Notes: generated by a model not told the origin, from the sequence alone. A stretch of 19,442 nucleotides of DNA from Lentisphaerota bacterium (GCA_022837245.1 JALHHX010000063.1:1-19442); one strand, 5' to 3'; positions 1 through 7,240 are shown, counted from the stretch's first letter. Translations and numbers: made by a program.

Positions 1-92
1 TTGACGAACTGCTCCGTTCGGGCTATTGCCGTAGACCTGGACAACCAGCTCAAGGCTATATCCTTATCCAGTTGCGCCATGGCTGCAGGTGA
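1..92. other. Left window edge, undecided short reading frames
   Basis: No gene can be assigned here. Three frames are open across the edge. Plus frame 1 runs to a TGA at 103-105 and could be the last 34 codons of a gene to the left. Plus frame 3 runs to a TGA at 90-92. A minus frame starting at the ATG at 120-122 reads out of the window for about 40 codons. None has a convincing ribosome binding site or a motif I recognise, and third-position GC does not separate them clearly. Confidence 0.25.
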
Positions 93-314
93 CAGGACAA
101 ATTGAGGAACCCAAGCTATCATAACTTACACGGTGCTGGTATCCTCTGGACCAGACCGGATCCCAAGACCTCCACCCTGCACGGCTACCATCTCTCGAAC
201 GCCTATCTCCTTCCGTATGGCAAGCCCATGAATCCCGACATCACGCTCGACTGGGACGCCAGGGACGCCTCCCTGCTGGTGGACTCCAAGGGCACTCCCC
301 ATGGCCAAACCATT
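93..314 (+). pseudogene. Coding-like remnant of unknown family, ended by REP-like repeats
   Basis: The plus frame is open from 93 to 512. Between about 140 and 314 it has strong coding character: the codons mostly end in G or C, and the peptide is rich in ordinary protein residues (for example GYHLSNAYLLPYGKP and DITLDWDARDASLLVDS). I do not recognise the family. The frame has only a TTG as possible start (102), no Shine-Dalgarno sequence, and runs straight into two palindromic repeats at 315-397. It therefore looks like an internal or C-terminal fragment left after rearrangement or repeat insertion rather than an intact gene. It could also be a short intact hypothetical gene. Confidence 0.35.
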
Positions 315-353
315 CAGGGGGAAATAGGGGTCAGACCCCAAAATTTTCCCCGG
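315..353. repeat. REP-like palindrome, copy 1
   Basis: A nested palindrome. The inner perfect arms GGGGTC and GACCCC surround a single A. The outer arms, GGGGGAAAT and ATTTTCCCC, pair with one mismatch. A near-identical copy starts 45 bp downstream. Short GC-rich palindromes in pairs like this resemble REP elements mobilised by Y1 (RAYT) transposases. No such transposase gene is visible in this window, so that link is an inference. Confidence 0.7.
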
Positions 354-359
354 CAAGGT

Positions 360-397
360 CAGGGGGAAATAGGGACAGACCCCAAAATTTTCCCGGG
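360..397. repeat. REP-like palindrome, copy 2
   Basis: The second, direct-orientation copy of the palindrome at 315-353. It shares CAGGGGGAAATAGGG, then has ACAGACCCC where copy 1 has GTCAGACCCC, then CAAAATTTTCCC. The one-base loss and T-to-A-type change weaken the inner stem, so this copy has diverged from the first. The pair is spaced 45 bp apart, in the arrangement of a REP doublet. Confidence 0.65.
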
Positions 398-417
398 CCG
401 GCTCTTTCGATTTAACA

Positions 418-441
418 TTTTGGTGCGTAATCGCACCAAAA
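418..441. repeat. Perfect 10-bp inverted repeat with TAAT centre
   Basis: TTTTGGTGCG and CGCACCAAAA flank a 4-nt TAAT centre. No T-run follows on either strand, so it is not a standard intrinsic terminator. It lies 68 nt beyond the folC stop codon, just after the REP-like pair. It could be an operator-like dyad, a transcript-end hairpin for the folC operon, or part of a mobile repeat. Its sequence differs from the neighbouring REP-like palindromes. Confidence 0.6.
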
Positions 442-508
442 ATGGGGGGCTGTCATGCCGCGTTCCTCGAAAAGAACTTTCAAACAACTTCGATGCGGAG
501 ATTGATGG

Positions 509-1840
509 CTAATATGAACCGGTGGTGAAGCCAGGCTTGGCTCCAGAAAGCGTTTCCAGTATCTCCCCCACTAGGAAAAGCGAGCCACACACTACGACAA
601 GCCCCTTGGCTCCATCTTCAATCGCTTCGGACTTGGCCGCCTCAAGACCTTCAGAAAGAGTGGCGCACGCAACGACGCGCCGTATGCCGCAGTGCTGCGC
701 GATCTCCGCCAGCGCCCCCGGCTTCGCCATGCGCGGATTTTTCATTGGGACCGTCCAGAGCGCGCCGCAGACGGGCGCAATGGTTCGGAAAAACCCATCT
801 GAATCCTTGTCTGAACTTTGCGCCACGACAAACTTTATTTTACGACCGCATTTCGCATCGTGCAACGCCTTCATCAGGGCTTCGGCCCCGTCAGGGTTGT
901 GGGCGCCGTCTATAAGCACGTCCGGATTTTCGCCGACGCACTGGAAACGCCCAGGCCATTCCGCATCGGAAAGCCCCTTCACGAGAGGCTTTCTGCCGAA
1001 GTCAATCCCAAGCACGCGTCCAAGCGTTTCGAGAGCCGCGACCGCGGTAGCTATGTTTTCTATCTGGTACGACGCTGCAAGCTTCATCGTGAACGAGCCG
1101 TAGTCATCCGATGCGCTTGCGACCGCCACTTTCTGGCCGCGCACGTTGCCGGAGACGCGCCGCACGCCGACGGCGTCCCGCACAATCACGATCGGCGCGT
1201 TTCGCTCCGCTGCCACGCGCTCGACGACCGCACGCGCCGCGTCAGGCATGTCCGCGCAGACGACCGGGACGCCTTCTTTGATTATACCGGCCTTTTCGCC
1301 GGCGATCGCAGCGATGGTGTTGCCAAGATACATGGTGTGATCCAGCCCGATGCGCGTGATTACGCATACGAGCGGGGAAAGTACGTTTGTGGAGTCGAGT
1401 CTGCCGCCCATCCCAGTTTCCGCAACGACAAGATTCACGCCTCTGCGCTTGAACCACTCCATGGCCAGGGCGGTCATGCATTCGAAAAACGTAGGCACAC
1501 CGCCCCCGTTCCGCTCCACCTGCAGCGCCGCCTGCTCCACCTCCTCCAAAAGTGGGTGGAGTTCCTCGTCGCCTATATCTTTGCCATTGATGCTGAAACG
1601 CTCGTTGAGGCGCACGAGATGCGGCGAGGTGTATAGCCCGGCCTTTATCCCTGTATATCCCAGCACTGACGCTATAAGCGCACAGACCGATCCCTTGCCG
1701 TTCGTGCCGGCCACGTGTACGGTCCTGATGTCTTTCTCAGGGTTGCCCATGACTGCAAGCAGTGCGCGCGTAGTGGCCAATCCCGGTTTTATTCCGAACG
1801 AGCGCCGCGCGAAAATCCTCTCTATAATTTCTTTATCCAT
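509..1840 (-). CDS. folC: Bifunctional folylpolyglutamate synthase / dihydrofolate synthase
   Basis: FolC joins glutamate to dihydropteroate (dihydrofolate synthase) and adds further glutamates to folates, using ATP in the cytoplasm. The 443-residue protein has the family landmarks in order: P-loop GTNGKGS at about residues 45-51, a TSPHLVRLNERF segment, GMGGRLDSTN, and DGAHNPDG at about 311-318 in the C-terminal Mur-ligase-type domain. I place the start at the ATG at 1840. AGAAGGA lies just upstream, and the protein then begins MDKEIIERIF. A longer reading frame to 1909 would run into the upstream gene. This is the last gene of the panD operon, and the upstream membrane-protein gene ends 2 nt before this start. 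Length is typical for the family. The other folate gene in this window, folK, is not in this operon. Confidence 0.95.
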   Translation of the reverse strand: MDKEIIERIFARRSFGIKPGLATTRALLAVMGNPEKDIRTVHVAGTNGKGSVCALIASVLGYTGIKAGLYTSPHLVRLNERFSINGKDIGDEELHPLLEEVEQAALQVERNGGGVPTFFECMTALAMEWFKRRGVNLVVAETGMGGRLDSTNVLSPLVCVITRIGLDHTMYLGNTIAAIAGEKAGIIKEGVPVVCADMPDAARAVVERVAAERNAPIVIVRDAVGVRRVSGNVRGQKVAVASASDDYGSFTMKLAASYQIENIATAVAALETLGRVLGIDFGRKPLVKGLSDAEWPGRFQCVGENPDVLIDGAHNPDGAEALMKALHDAKCGRKIKFVVAQSSDKDSDGFFRTIAPVCGALWTVPMKNPRMAKPGALAEIAQHCGIRRVVACATLSEGLEAAKSEAIEDGAKGLVVVCGSLFLVGEILETLSGAKPGFTTGSY

Positions 1841-1842
1841 AG

Positions 1843-2601
1843 CTACAAAAGTCCTTCTCTGTAAAACTCCATCGCCACGAAAGCGCAGAAAGTGATCCGC
1901 AGCGCCCACTCAGGCCTCGAAACGCGCCGCGACTTCACTGCCGGGCTCGCGCAACGCCGCCTACATGCGAGCAGCAGCCCTGCGGCGGCGCATGGCAAAA
2001 CGCCAGCCAGCGCCTTCGCTCCAGCGACCCAAACCGCCACGGCGGCGAGTATAAACATGGCTGCGACCGGCCAGAAGAACGGCGTCCGGAATACAGAGCA
2101 TTCCAACCTCGCCCCCGAGCCATGGGGAAGCTTGAAAAGTAGACGCACCCCACCGCTTCCAGCTCCTTCAAACCTGAACCAAGAAGGGGAGGCCCCTGCT
2201 GTGAAAGCCGGGAGCGCCGCCTGGCTTTTCTGCACGGCACCCTGATGGAACACTTCAGCGAAGCAGCGTCTGCGCACCGAGTTCAAACCCAGTTCGACCA
2301 CGCTACCAGGTACGAAGGCAACAAGCAGTTTCACATCAACGCCTTCAACCGCGCAGAGGTTCATTGCCGCCTTGACTCCGCCCGCAACTGTCTTAGCCTG
2401 CGGATCGAGAGGATCGGCGGCCGCCGTGACATCTGGTCTGAACAGAACGAATTCCGCCACTTCATCCACAAACCCGGGCAACAGCACGGCCGCGACCCCG
2501 AACGTCATCATAAGGAAGGGTCCTCCCGGCTGGCCAAGAAAAAAATCTCCGAAATACGAAAGAGCCGCAACCGCGGCAATTGCGATCGTTGTCGTGCTCA
2601 T
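1843..2601 (-). CDS. Hypothetical membrane protein, unknown function
   Basis: A 252-residue protein I do not recognise. It has hydrophobic stretches at about residues 4-16 and 28-45 and a pair at about 176-194 and 197-213 separated by a short turn. Between them lies a soluble stretch (about 46-172) containing several beta-like hydrophobic segments and the sequence WFRFEGAGSG. The tail after 213 is strongly basic (ACRRR, KSRRVSR) and so is predicted to face the cytoplasm. Its ATG overlaps the tcdA stop codon (ATGA, 2598-2601), and its stop lies 2 nt before folC, so translation is probably coupled to both. The central part suggests an extracytoplasmic or membrane-associated sensor or scaffold domain, but nothing supports a specific activity. 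Confidence 0.8.
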   Translation of the reverse strand: MSTTTIAIAAVAALSYFGDFFLGQPGGPFLMMTFGVAAVLLPGFVDEVAEFVLFRPDVTAAADPLDPQAKTVAGGVKAAMNLCAVEGVDVKLLVAFVPGSVVELGLNSVRRRCFAEVFHQGAVQKSQAALPAFTAGASPSWFRFEGAGSGGVRLLFKLPHGSGARLECSVFRTPFFWPVAAMFILAAVAVWVAGAKALAGVLPCAAAGLLLACRRRCASPAVKSRRVSRPEWALRITFCAFVAMEFYREGLL

Positions 2602-3344
2602 TTCGCAAATCCTGCAAGCCGCCTGAGAACCACGCCGGCCATGACGAAACCCGCTATCGGCGGTACGAACGGGACGGTTCCCGGCTTCGCGCGTCCGCGT
2701 CCGTGGTCGCCATCCTCGTCCGTGCCTGCGTCATCTTGACAGGACGATTCCGGCTTCGGAGAACCCTCCGGAGAGAAGACGACATCCAGCGAATCAATCC
2801 CGCGTTTGCGCAACCGCTTGCGCAGTAGCCGTGCGAGCGGGCAGTTTTCGGTGGCGAACAAATCCGTGACGACGAAACGGGTGGGGTCGAGCTTGTTGCC
2901 GGTGCCGGTGGCGCTTATGATTGGCGTTCCCACCGCCTTCGCACGTACTATGAGTTCTACCTTCGGTGCGATTGAATCGATGGCGTCGACCACGTAGTCG
3001 TACTTGCTCAAATCCACCTTGTCGGCGGTATCCGCTGTGTAGCGCATGGAAAAGATTTCAACGTGCGCCTCGGGATTTATGTCCAGCACGCGCCCCATCA
3101 TAACTTCGGTCTTCAGTTTCCCGATCGTGGAAGTCAACGCCACTAGCTGCCGGTTGAGGTTCGACTGCTCCACACGGTCGAAATCCAGCAAGGCCAGATT
3201 ACCCACGCCGCCGCGGGCGAGGGCCTCGGCCGCAAACGAGCCGACACCGCCAAGCCCGAAAACGATTACGCGCGAGGCTTCGATTTTGGCAAGTGCCGCC
3301 GCACCCATGAGTTTGGCGGTGCGGACGGACGACTCAGGATTCAT
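2598..3344 (-). CDS. tcdA: tRNA threonylcarbamoyladenosine dehydratase (TcdA/CsdL family)
   Basis: TcdA is an E1-like ThiF-family enzyme. It adenylates and dehydrates t6A37 in ANN-decoding tRNAs to the cyclic form ct6A. The 248-residue protein has the nucleotide-binding glycine motif GLGGVGS at residues 30-36, the acidic LLDFD at 52-56, the NRQ arginine motif at about 64-66, and VVDAIDS near 118-124. The C-terminus (GTVPFVPPIAGFVMAGVV) matches the hydrophobic tail seen in this family. A ThiF/MoeB role is less likely because no zinc CxxC pairs are visible. The start overlaps the stop of the ParB-domain gene by one base (TGATG), indicating translational coupling. A low-complexity acidic and basic linker (about residues 199-220) looks less conserved. 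Confidence 0.9.
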   Translation of the reverse strand: MNPESSVRTAKLMGAAALAKIEASRVIVFGLGGVGSFAAEALARGGVGNLALLDFDRVEQSNLNRQLVALTSTIGKLKTEVMMGRVLDINPEAHVEIFSMRYTADTADKVDLSKYDYVVDAIDSIAPKVELIVRAKAVGTPIISATGTGNKLDPTRFVVTDLFATENCPLARLLRKRLRKRGIDSLDVVFSPEGSPKPESSCQDDAGTDEDGDHGRGRAKPGTVPFVPPIAGFVMAGVVLRRLAGFAK

Positions 3345-3832
3345 CAGACGCCGAAATTCCCCGGCTCGTCCTCTGTCTTTGGCGTGGCATACTGAATTTG
3401 AACCGACTGCCGCTCGTAGTCTTTGTTCTGCTTTGTCTTGCGGTGCTTCCAGAAGGCCAGCTTGCTGAACGCTCCTTTTAAGGCATTGCCTATGCGCGTG
3501 CCAAGTTTGGGGTGGCGCAGCTCCTCGAGCTTCTTCAGCCCTTCCAGCAGTTCGTCCGGATCAAAATCCTTCCTGTAAACATTCTCAGCCATCTCCATCT
3601 CCAGGAGACGCAACTGGTTGACTCCGTCCACGATGGTTGCGTCGATCATCTTCCATCCGAGGCGTTTCGCGCATGTCAGCCGGCGGTAGCCAGCAACAAG
3701 CTCGAAATCCCGCGTAACGGTGATCGGGTTGAGCTGGCCGCAGCGGCCTAGGCTTTCCATGAGAGGCTCTAGATTGCCTATATCCTTGCGGATCCTTGCC
3801 GGAATCTTAATGTCGCTTACGTTTACCTGCAT
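3344..3832 (-). CDS. Small ParB/sulfiredoxin-fold (ParB-N) domain protein
   Basis: A 162-residue protein with an N-terminal ParB-type domain. It begins VNVSDIKIP, then has a segment on choosing the set of related items (GNLEPLMESLGRCGQLNPI), then the signature GYRRLTCAKRLGW at about residues 48-60. After about residue 105 the chain becomes basic (KHRKTKQNKDYERQ). It lacks the long helix-turn-helix and dimerisation regions of chromosomal ParB, and no ParA neighbour is present, so a partition role is unlikely. ParB-fold proteins include CTP-binding regulators, nucleases and kinases, and the sequence does not decide among these. AAGGAG lies 7-8 nt before the ATG. It sits between panD and tcdA in one operon. 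Confidence 0.85.
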   Translation of the reverse strand: MQVNVSDIKIPARIRKDIGNLEPLMESLGRCGQLNPITVTRDFELVAGYRRLTCAKRLGWKMIDATIVDGVNQLRLLEMEMAENVYRKDFDPDELLEGLKKLEELRHPKLGTRIGNALKGAFSKLAFWKHRKTKQNKDYERQSVQIQYATPKTEDEPGNFGV

Positions 3833-3870
3833 TTTCTTGCTCCTTAGTAGTTTCCCGCCGGGACGTAGTA

Positions 3871-4233
3871 CTAAATCTGGCTGCTCCGTATAATCTCATT
3901 CCCCGGGCCGAACACCGCGATGCGTGGCTTGTGACCCTCGATCTCTTTATCGTCCAGCATGCAGAAAGTGAATACGATCACCCGGTCGCCAACTGCGCCT
4001 TTGTGCGCTGTTGCCCCGTTGAGGCAGCAGACCTTGGAGCCCCGCTCGCCCGCGATCGCGTAAGTCTCGAACCTGTTCCCGTTTTCGAGATTCGCCACGA
4101 GGATCTTCTCGTATTGCCGCATGCCCACCTCATCCATGAAATCCGCGTCAAGCGTCAGACTGCCCTGGTAATGCAGCTCCGCAGACGTTATGGTCAGGTG
4201 GTGTAGTTTGGCCTTAAGAAAAAAAGACAGCAT
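3871..4233 (-). CDS. panD: Aspartate 1-decarboxylase, pyruvoyl-dependent
   Basis: PanD converts L-aspartate to beta-alanine for pantothenate and CoA synthesis. The 120-residue proenzyme carries the self-cleavage site Gly24-Ser25 (HYQGSLT), which yields the pyruvoyl cofactor on the alpha chain. It also has Lys9, Tyr22, Arg54, Thr57 and Tyr58 at the positions known from E. coli PanD. GERGSK and CLNGATAHKG are the conserved beta-strand motifs. AGGAG lies 5 nt before the ATG. This is the first gene of the minus-strand operon reaching to folC, with a promoter just upstream. Other pantothenate genes are absent from the window. Confidence 0.96.
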   Translation of the reverse strand: MLSFFLKAKLHHLTITSAELHYQGSLTLDADFMDEVGMRQYEKILVANLENGNRFETYAIAGERGSKVCCLNGATAHKGAVGDRVIVFTFCMLDDKEIEGHKPRIAVFGPGNEIIRSSQI

Positions 4234-4257
4234 ATTATCTCCTAATTAACGCTTCGA

Positions 4258-4286
4258 ATCTTACATTTTTTTCTTTTTGATTTCAA
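4258..4286 (-). promoter_or_regulatory. Sigma-70-type promoter of the panD-folC operon
   Basis: On the minus strand, TTGAAA (4281-4286) is followed by a 17-nt A-rich spacer and TAAGAT (4258-4263). This predicts transcription from about 4251, giving a short leader before the AGGAG of panD. Spacing is ideal and each hexamer has five of six consensus bases. Confidence 0.6.
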
Positions 4287-4343
4287 GAACTGTTTCTGCA
4301 TTACATCTTGCCAGCAAGCCCTCTTTTTTGAAATGATACACGC

Positions 4344-5339
4344 ATGAGCACACCCAATGCACATACGTCGCCGCGCGGAAGACTCGCGCCAAGCCCGACT
4401 GGCGCTTTGCACCTCGGCAACGCCCGCTCGTTTCTCATCGCGTGGCTCTCGATACGCTCGCGCGGCGGTACGATTGTGCTCCGTATGGAGGACCTCGACC
4501 ATCCAAAGGTGAAACCCGCCGCTGCGGACGAGGCGCTCGAAGACCTGCGGTGGCTCGGGATAGACTGGGACGAAGGGCCCGATATAGGCGGCCCTTGCGC
4601 CCCGTACACACAGTCTCAACGCCGCGACCTCTACGCCGCCGCCCTCGCGAAACTCCGCTCCCTAGACCGCGTCTATCCCTGCACTTGCAGCCGTGCCGAC
4701 GTCGAAAATGCCCAGAGCGCGCCGCACCCGGGCGACGAGCATACCTCTCGCTATCCGGGGACATGCCGCGGAAAACACGCATCTTGGGAGGCCGCCTGCA
4801 CTGTCCTCCCCGAGGGTCGCATCCCCGCATGGCGCTTCCGCGTGGATCCCGGCGAATCCGTCTTCATCGACGGCTTTCTCGGCGAACGCCGCCTCGATCT
4901 CGCCCCCTCGACCGGCGATTTCGCATTGGCTCGCGACCGGGACGGCGCTGGCTACACTCTCGCCGTGGTCGTTGACGACGCCGCCATGGGGGTCACGGAA
5001 GTGCTGCGCGGCGACGACCTCGTGGACGCCACTCACTGCCAGCTCGCCGTCTATAAAGCCCTCGGCCTCCCGCCGCCACATTTCGTTCATGTGCCTCTTG
5101 TCGTCTCCGAATCCGGACGCCGTCTCGCCAAGCGCCATGGCGACACGCGCATCAGAACCTTCCGCGAGTCGGACGTTCCCGCCGCCAGAATCACAGGCCT
5201 TCTAGCGTGGTGGTGCGGATGGGCCGAGTTCGGCGAATCCATTACCGCCGCCCAACTGCTCGGTCGTTTCGACCTTCGAACTCTGCGGCGCGAACCGGCG
5301 GTGCTCGACGAAAAAGTAAAACGCTTTCTTGGAATATGA
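4344..5339 (+). CDS. gluQ: Glutamyl-queuosine tRNA(Asp) synthetase
   Basis: GluQ-RS is a truncated glutamyl-tRNA synthetase that activates glutamate and attaches it to queuosine 34 of tRNA-Asp. The 331-residue protein has the catalytic core but no anticodon-binding domain. It has the HIGH-like HLGN at 23-26 after RLAPSPTGAL, RMEDLD at 47-52, and a zinc site formed by Cys113, Cys115, Tyr137 and Cys141. It also has RGDDL at 222-226 and a KMSKS-like LAKR at 261-264. Full-length GltX would be about 470 residues. No clear Shine-Dalgarno lies before the ATG. The reading frame overlaps the next gene by ATGA. It diverges from the panD operon across a 110-nt gap. Confidence 0.93.
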   Translation: MSTPNAHTSPRGRLAPSPTGALHLGNARSFLIAWLSIRSRGGTIVLRMEDLDHPKVKPAAADEALEDLRWLGIDWDEGPDIGGPCAPYTQSQRRDLYAAALAKLRSLDRVYPCTCSRADVENAQSAPHPGDEHTSRYPGTCRGKHASWEAACTVLPEGRIPAWRFRVDPGESVFIDGFLGERRLDLAPSTGDFALARDRDGAGYTLAVVVDDAAMGVTEVLRGDDLVDATHCQLAVYKALGLPPPHFVHVPLVVSESGRRLAKRHGDTRIRTFRESDVPAARITGLLAWWCGWAEFGESITAAQLLGRFDLRTLRREPAVLDEKVKRFLGI

Positions 5340-6316
5340 ACGTACTGTCTGTAAAAAACCTCCACGTCTCAATCACGACAGAAAAACAAATCACGGAAAT
5401 AGTCCGCGGAATCTCTTTTGACATAGGTCAGGGCGATTTCTTCTGCTTGGTCGGTGAAAGCGGCTGTGGCAAAAGCATAACGGCCATGGCGCTAACGCGT
5501 CTCCCGCCAACCGACGAGGCGAAATGTTCCGGCGAAGTCCTGTTCAAAGGCCGTGACGTGCTGCCTCTGCGCGGCAAACACCTGCGATCCGTACGCGGCC
5601 ATGGCGGGATCGCATACATTTTCCAGGATCCCATGTCCGCCCTCAATCCCGTCCTTAGCATCGCCACGCAGATGCGCGAAGCCCTCCCGCGTGGCTTCTC
5701 ACGCTCCGAGGCGGAGAGGCGCATGCTCGATTTGCTATCGCGCGTTGATTTGCCAGATCCAGACAAGGTACTCCGTTCATATCCGTGCGAACTCAGCGGT
5801 GGCATGGCGCAGCGCGTCTGCATAGCAATGGCCATGGCTTCGGAGCCGTCCCTTTTAATCGCCGACGAACCGTCGACGGCGCTCGACGTGGTAACGCAAC
5901 AGCGCGTGCTTGAATTGCTCGACACCATAAGGCGCGACACCGGGACGTCTATCATGCTCATCACCCATAATCTGGGGCTTGTCGCCCGCTATGGCCATAA
6001 GGTGTCAGTGATGTACGCGGGGCTGATTATCGAATCCGGCAACGTTGGCGACGTGCTCCGGACCCCGCGCCATCCCTACTCCTCGGGGCTTCTCGCCGCT
6101 GTGCCCGGACTTGCCGATGGTGATGCGGAAACGCTGGTTTCTATTCCCGGCCGCGTGCCGGCTCCTTCGGAATGGGGCGCGGGCTGCACTTTCGAGCCGC
6201 GTTGCCACCTCGCCATGCCCATCTGTCGCGAAATTGCTCCTCCAATCGAGACCGACGCCCAAGGGCACTCCGTCGCCTGCCACGCGGCGCGGCGCAAGCC
6301 CCCGAAGCCAGACTAG
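5336..6316 (+). CDS. Oligopeptide/dipeptide-type ABC transporter ATP-binding protein (OppD/DppD family)
   Basis: This cytoplasmic ATPase would energise peptide or related solute import. The 326-residue protein shows Walker A GESGCGKS at 40-47, Q-loop Gln97 in FQDPMSALNP, signature LSGGM at 153-157, Walker B LLIADEPS, and switch His211. It ends with the oligopeptide-type C-terminal extension: HPYSSGLLAAVP, then CTFEPRC, then further cysteines. Four cysteines (284, 290, 297, 315) match the spacing that binds an iron-sulfur cluster in some family members. I use the ATG at 5336, which overlaps the gluQ stop. An in-frame extension upstream to 5207 is only gluQ read in another frame. No permease, substrate-binding protein or second ATPase (OppF/DppF) lies nearby, so partners must be encoded elsewhere. 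Confidence 0.92.
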   Translation: MNVLSVKNLHVSITTEKQITEIVRGISFDIGQGDFFCLVGESGCGKSITAMALTRLPPTDEAKCSGEVLFKGRDVLPLRGKHLRSVRGHGGIAYIFQDPMSALNPVLSIATQMREALPRGFSRSEAERRMLDLLSRVDLPDPDKVLRSYPCELSGGMAQRVCIAMAMASEPSLLIADEPSTALDVVTQQRVLELLDTIRRDTGTSIMLITHNLGLVARYGHKVSVMYAGLIIESGNVGDVLRTPRHPYSSGLLAAVPGLADGDAETLVSIPGRVPAPSEWGAGCTFEPRCHLAMPICREIAPPIETDAQGHSVACHAARRKPPKPD

Positions 6317-6342
6317 GGACTAAGGGCTAAAACCTTTTTCTA

Positions 6343-7164
6343 TCACCAGCTCTTCGATCGCGCGATCACCGAGGAAAACCAGTTGATTGCGAGTGATGGC
6401 CATGCGTCCGAAGGCGCATCCTTGCGCAACAGGCCGTAGCCGTGCCCCCCGCTCGGAAAAACATGAATCTCCGCTGGCACGCCAGCGGCTTTCATCGCTA
6501 TGAAATACGAAATGGATCCATCCACAGATAGTTTGTCGTCCTGTGTGGAAAGTAGAAATGTTGGGGATGTTTTTTCCGTGACTGTTGTTTCAGGAGCGAG
6601 CTTCCATCCTTCGCGCCAGAGATATGCCGGATATATAAGGAAAGCAAAATCCGGTCTTGGGTCAACGGCGTCGAAAGCATCGGCTGCCGGGTATGGCTCG
6701 GCTCCTGCAAGATTGCACACGCATGCCGAGAGATGCGCACCTGCGGAAAATCCGATGATGCCGATCTTATCAGGCAACACCGAGTATTGCGCGGCATTCG
6801 CTCGGATCAACCTCATTGCACGCGTGGCGTCGGCCTTCGCGGCATCCTTGCGTTCGGGGCATCGGTACTTCAGGATAAACGCCGAAATCCCGTTGGCATT
6901 GAGCCATCCCGCCACATCGGTTCCCTCGTGGTTCCATGCCAGGATGCTGTATCCGCCTCCCGGACATACCAGCACGGCAGGGTGGGGACCTTTGCCGGAA
7001 GCAGGGTAAAAAGAAAGCGTCGGGACAGACACATCCGTGATGCGGATAATGCCGTCGTCACCCATAACCCTCTTCTCCGCGTCAGTTGTATCACCAGCAA
7101 CGGCGAAAGGGACGGACTCGCCCCTCGGCCACAACTCCATATTCTCAAATTTTTCAGCGCTCAT
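6343..7164 (-). CDS. Alpha/beta-hydrolase, acetyl-xylan-esterase-like (BD-FAE/lipase type)
   Basis: A 273-residue hydrolase of the esterase/lipase type often found beside glycan genes. It has the oxyanion segment CPGGGY at about 67-72, nucleophile elbow GFSAGA with Ser140, acid Asp209 or Asp210 (TQDDKLS), and His241 (SGGHGYG), in the usual order. There is no signal peptide, so a cytoplasmic place is likely. Deacetylation of sugars is the common family role, but the substrate cannot be read here. An AAGGAG lies at 7179-7184, 14 nt before the ATG, which is longer than usual. A TAA two codons upstream bars a longer start. A promoter at 7212-7240 fits independent transcription. Confidence 0.88.
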   Translation of the reverse strand: MSAEKFENMELWPRGESVPFAVAGDTTDAEKRVMGDDGIIRITDVSVPTLSFYPASGKGPHPAVLVCPGGGYSILAWNHEGTDVAGWLNANGISAFILKYRCPERKDAAKADATRAMRLIRANAAQYSVLPDKIGIIGFSAGAHLSACVCNLAGAEPYPAADAFDAVDPRPDFAFLIYPAYLWREGWKLAPETTVTEKTSPTFLLSTQDDKLSVDGSISYFIAMKAAGVPAEIHVFPSGGHGYGLLRKDAPSDAWPSLAINWFSSVIARSKSW

Positions 7165-7211
7165 GCCTTATATCCGCACTCCTTAACGATCAGATTTGTG
7201 AAACGCATTTC

Positions 7212-7240
7212 ATAATAACGATTGAATGCGGGCATATCAA
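7212..7240 (-). promoter_or_regulatory. Sigma-70-type promoter of the esterase gene
   Basis: On the minus strand, TTGATA (7235-7240) is followed by a 17-nt spacer and TATTAT (7212-7217). The predicted start is near 7205, leaving a leader of about 40 nt that includes the AAGGAG at 7179-7184. The hexamers match four and five of six consensus bases. Confidence 0.55.

Noticed and set aside
818..1636. A 272-codon plus-strand frame
   Set aside because: It is antisense to folC, which carries all family motifs. Long antisense frames are expected in GC-rich genes.
4242..4619. Minus-strand frames facing gluQ
   Set aside because: They are antisense to the clear gluQ coding sequence and to the panD promoter, with no supporting motifs.
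6317..6342. AAGG..CCTTTTT between the ABC ATPase and esterase stops, as a terminator
   Set aside because: The stem is only 4 bp and the T-run is short, which is too weak to call.
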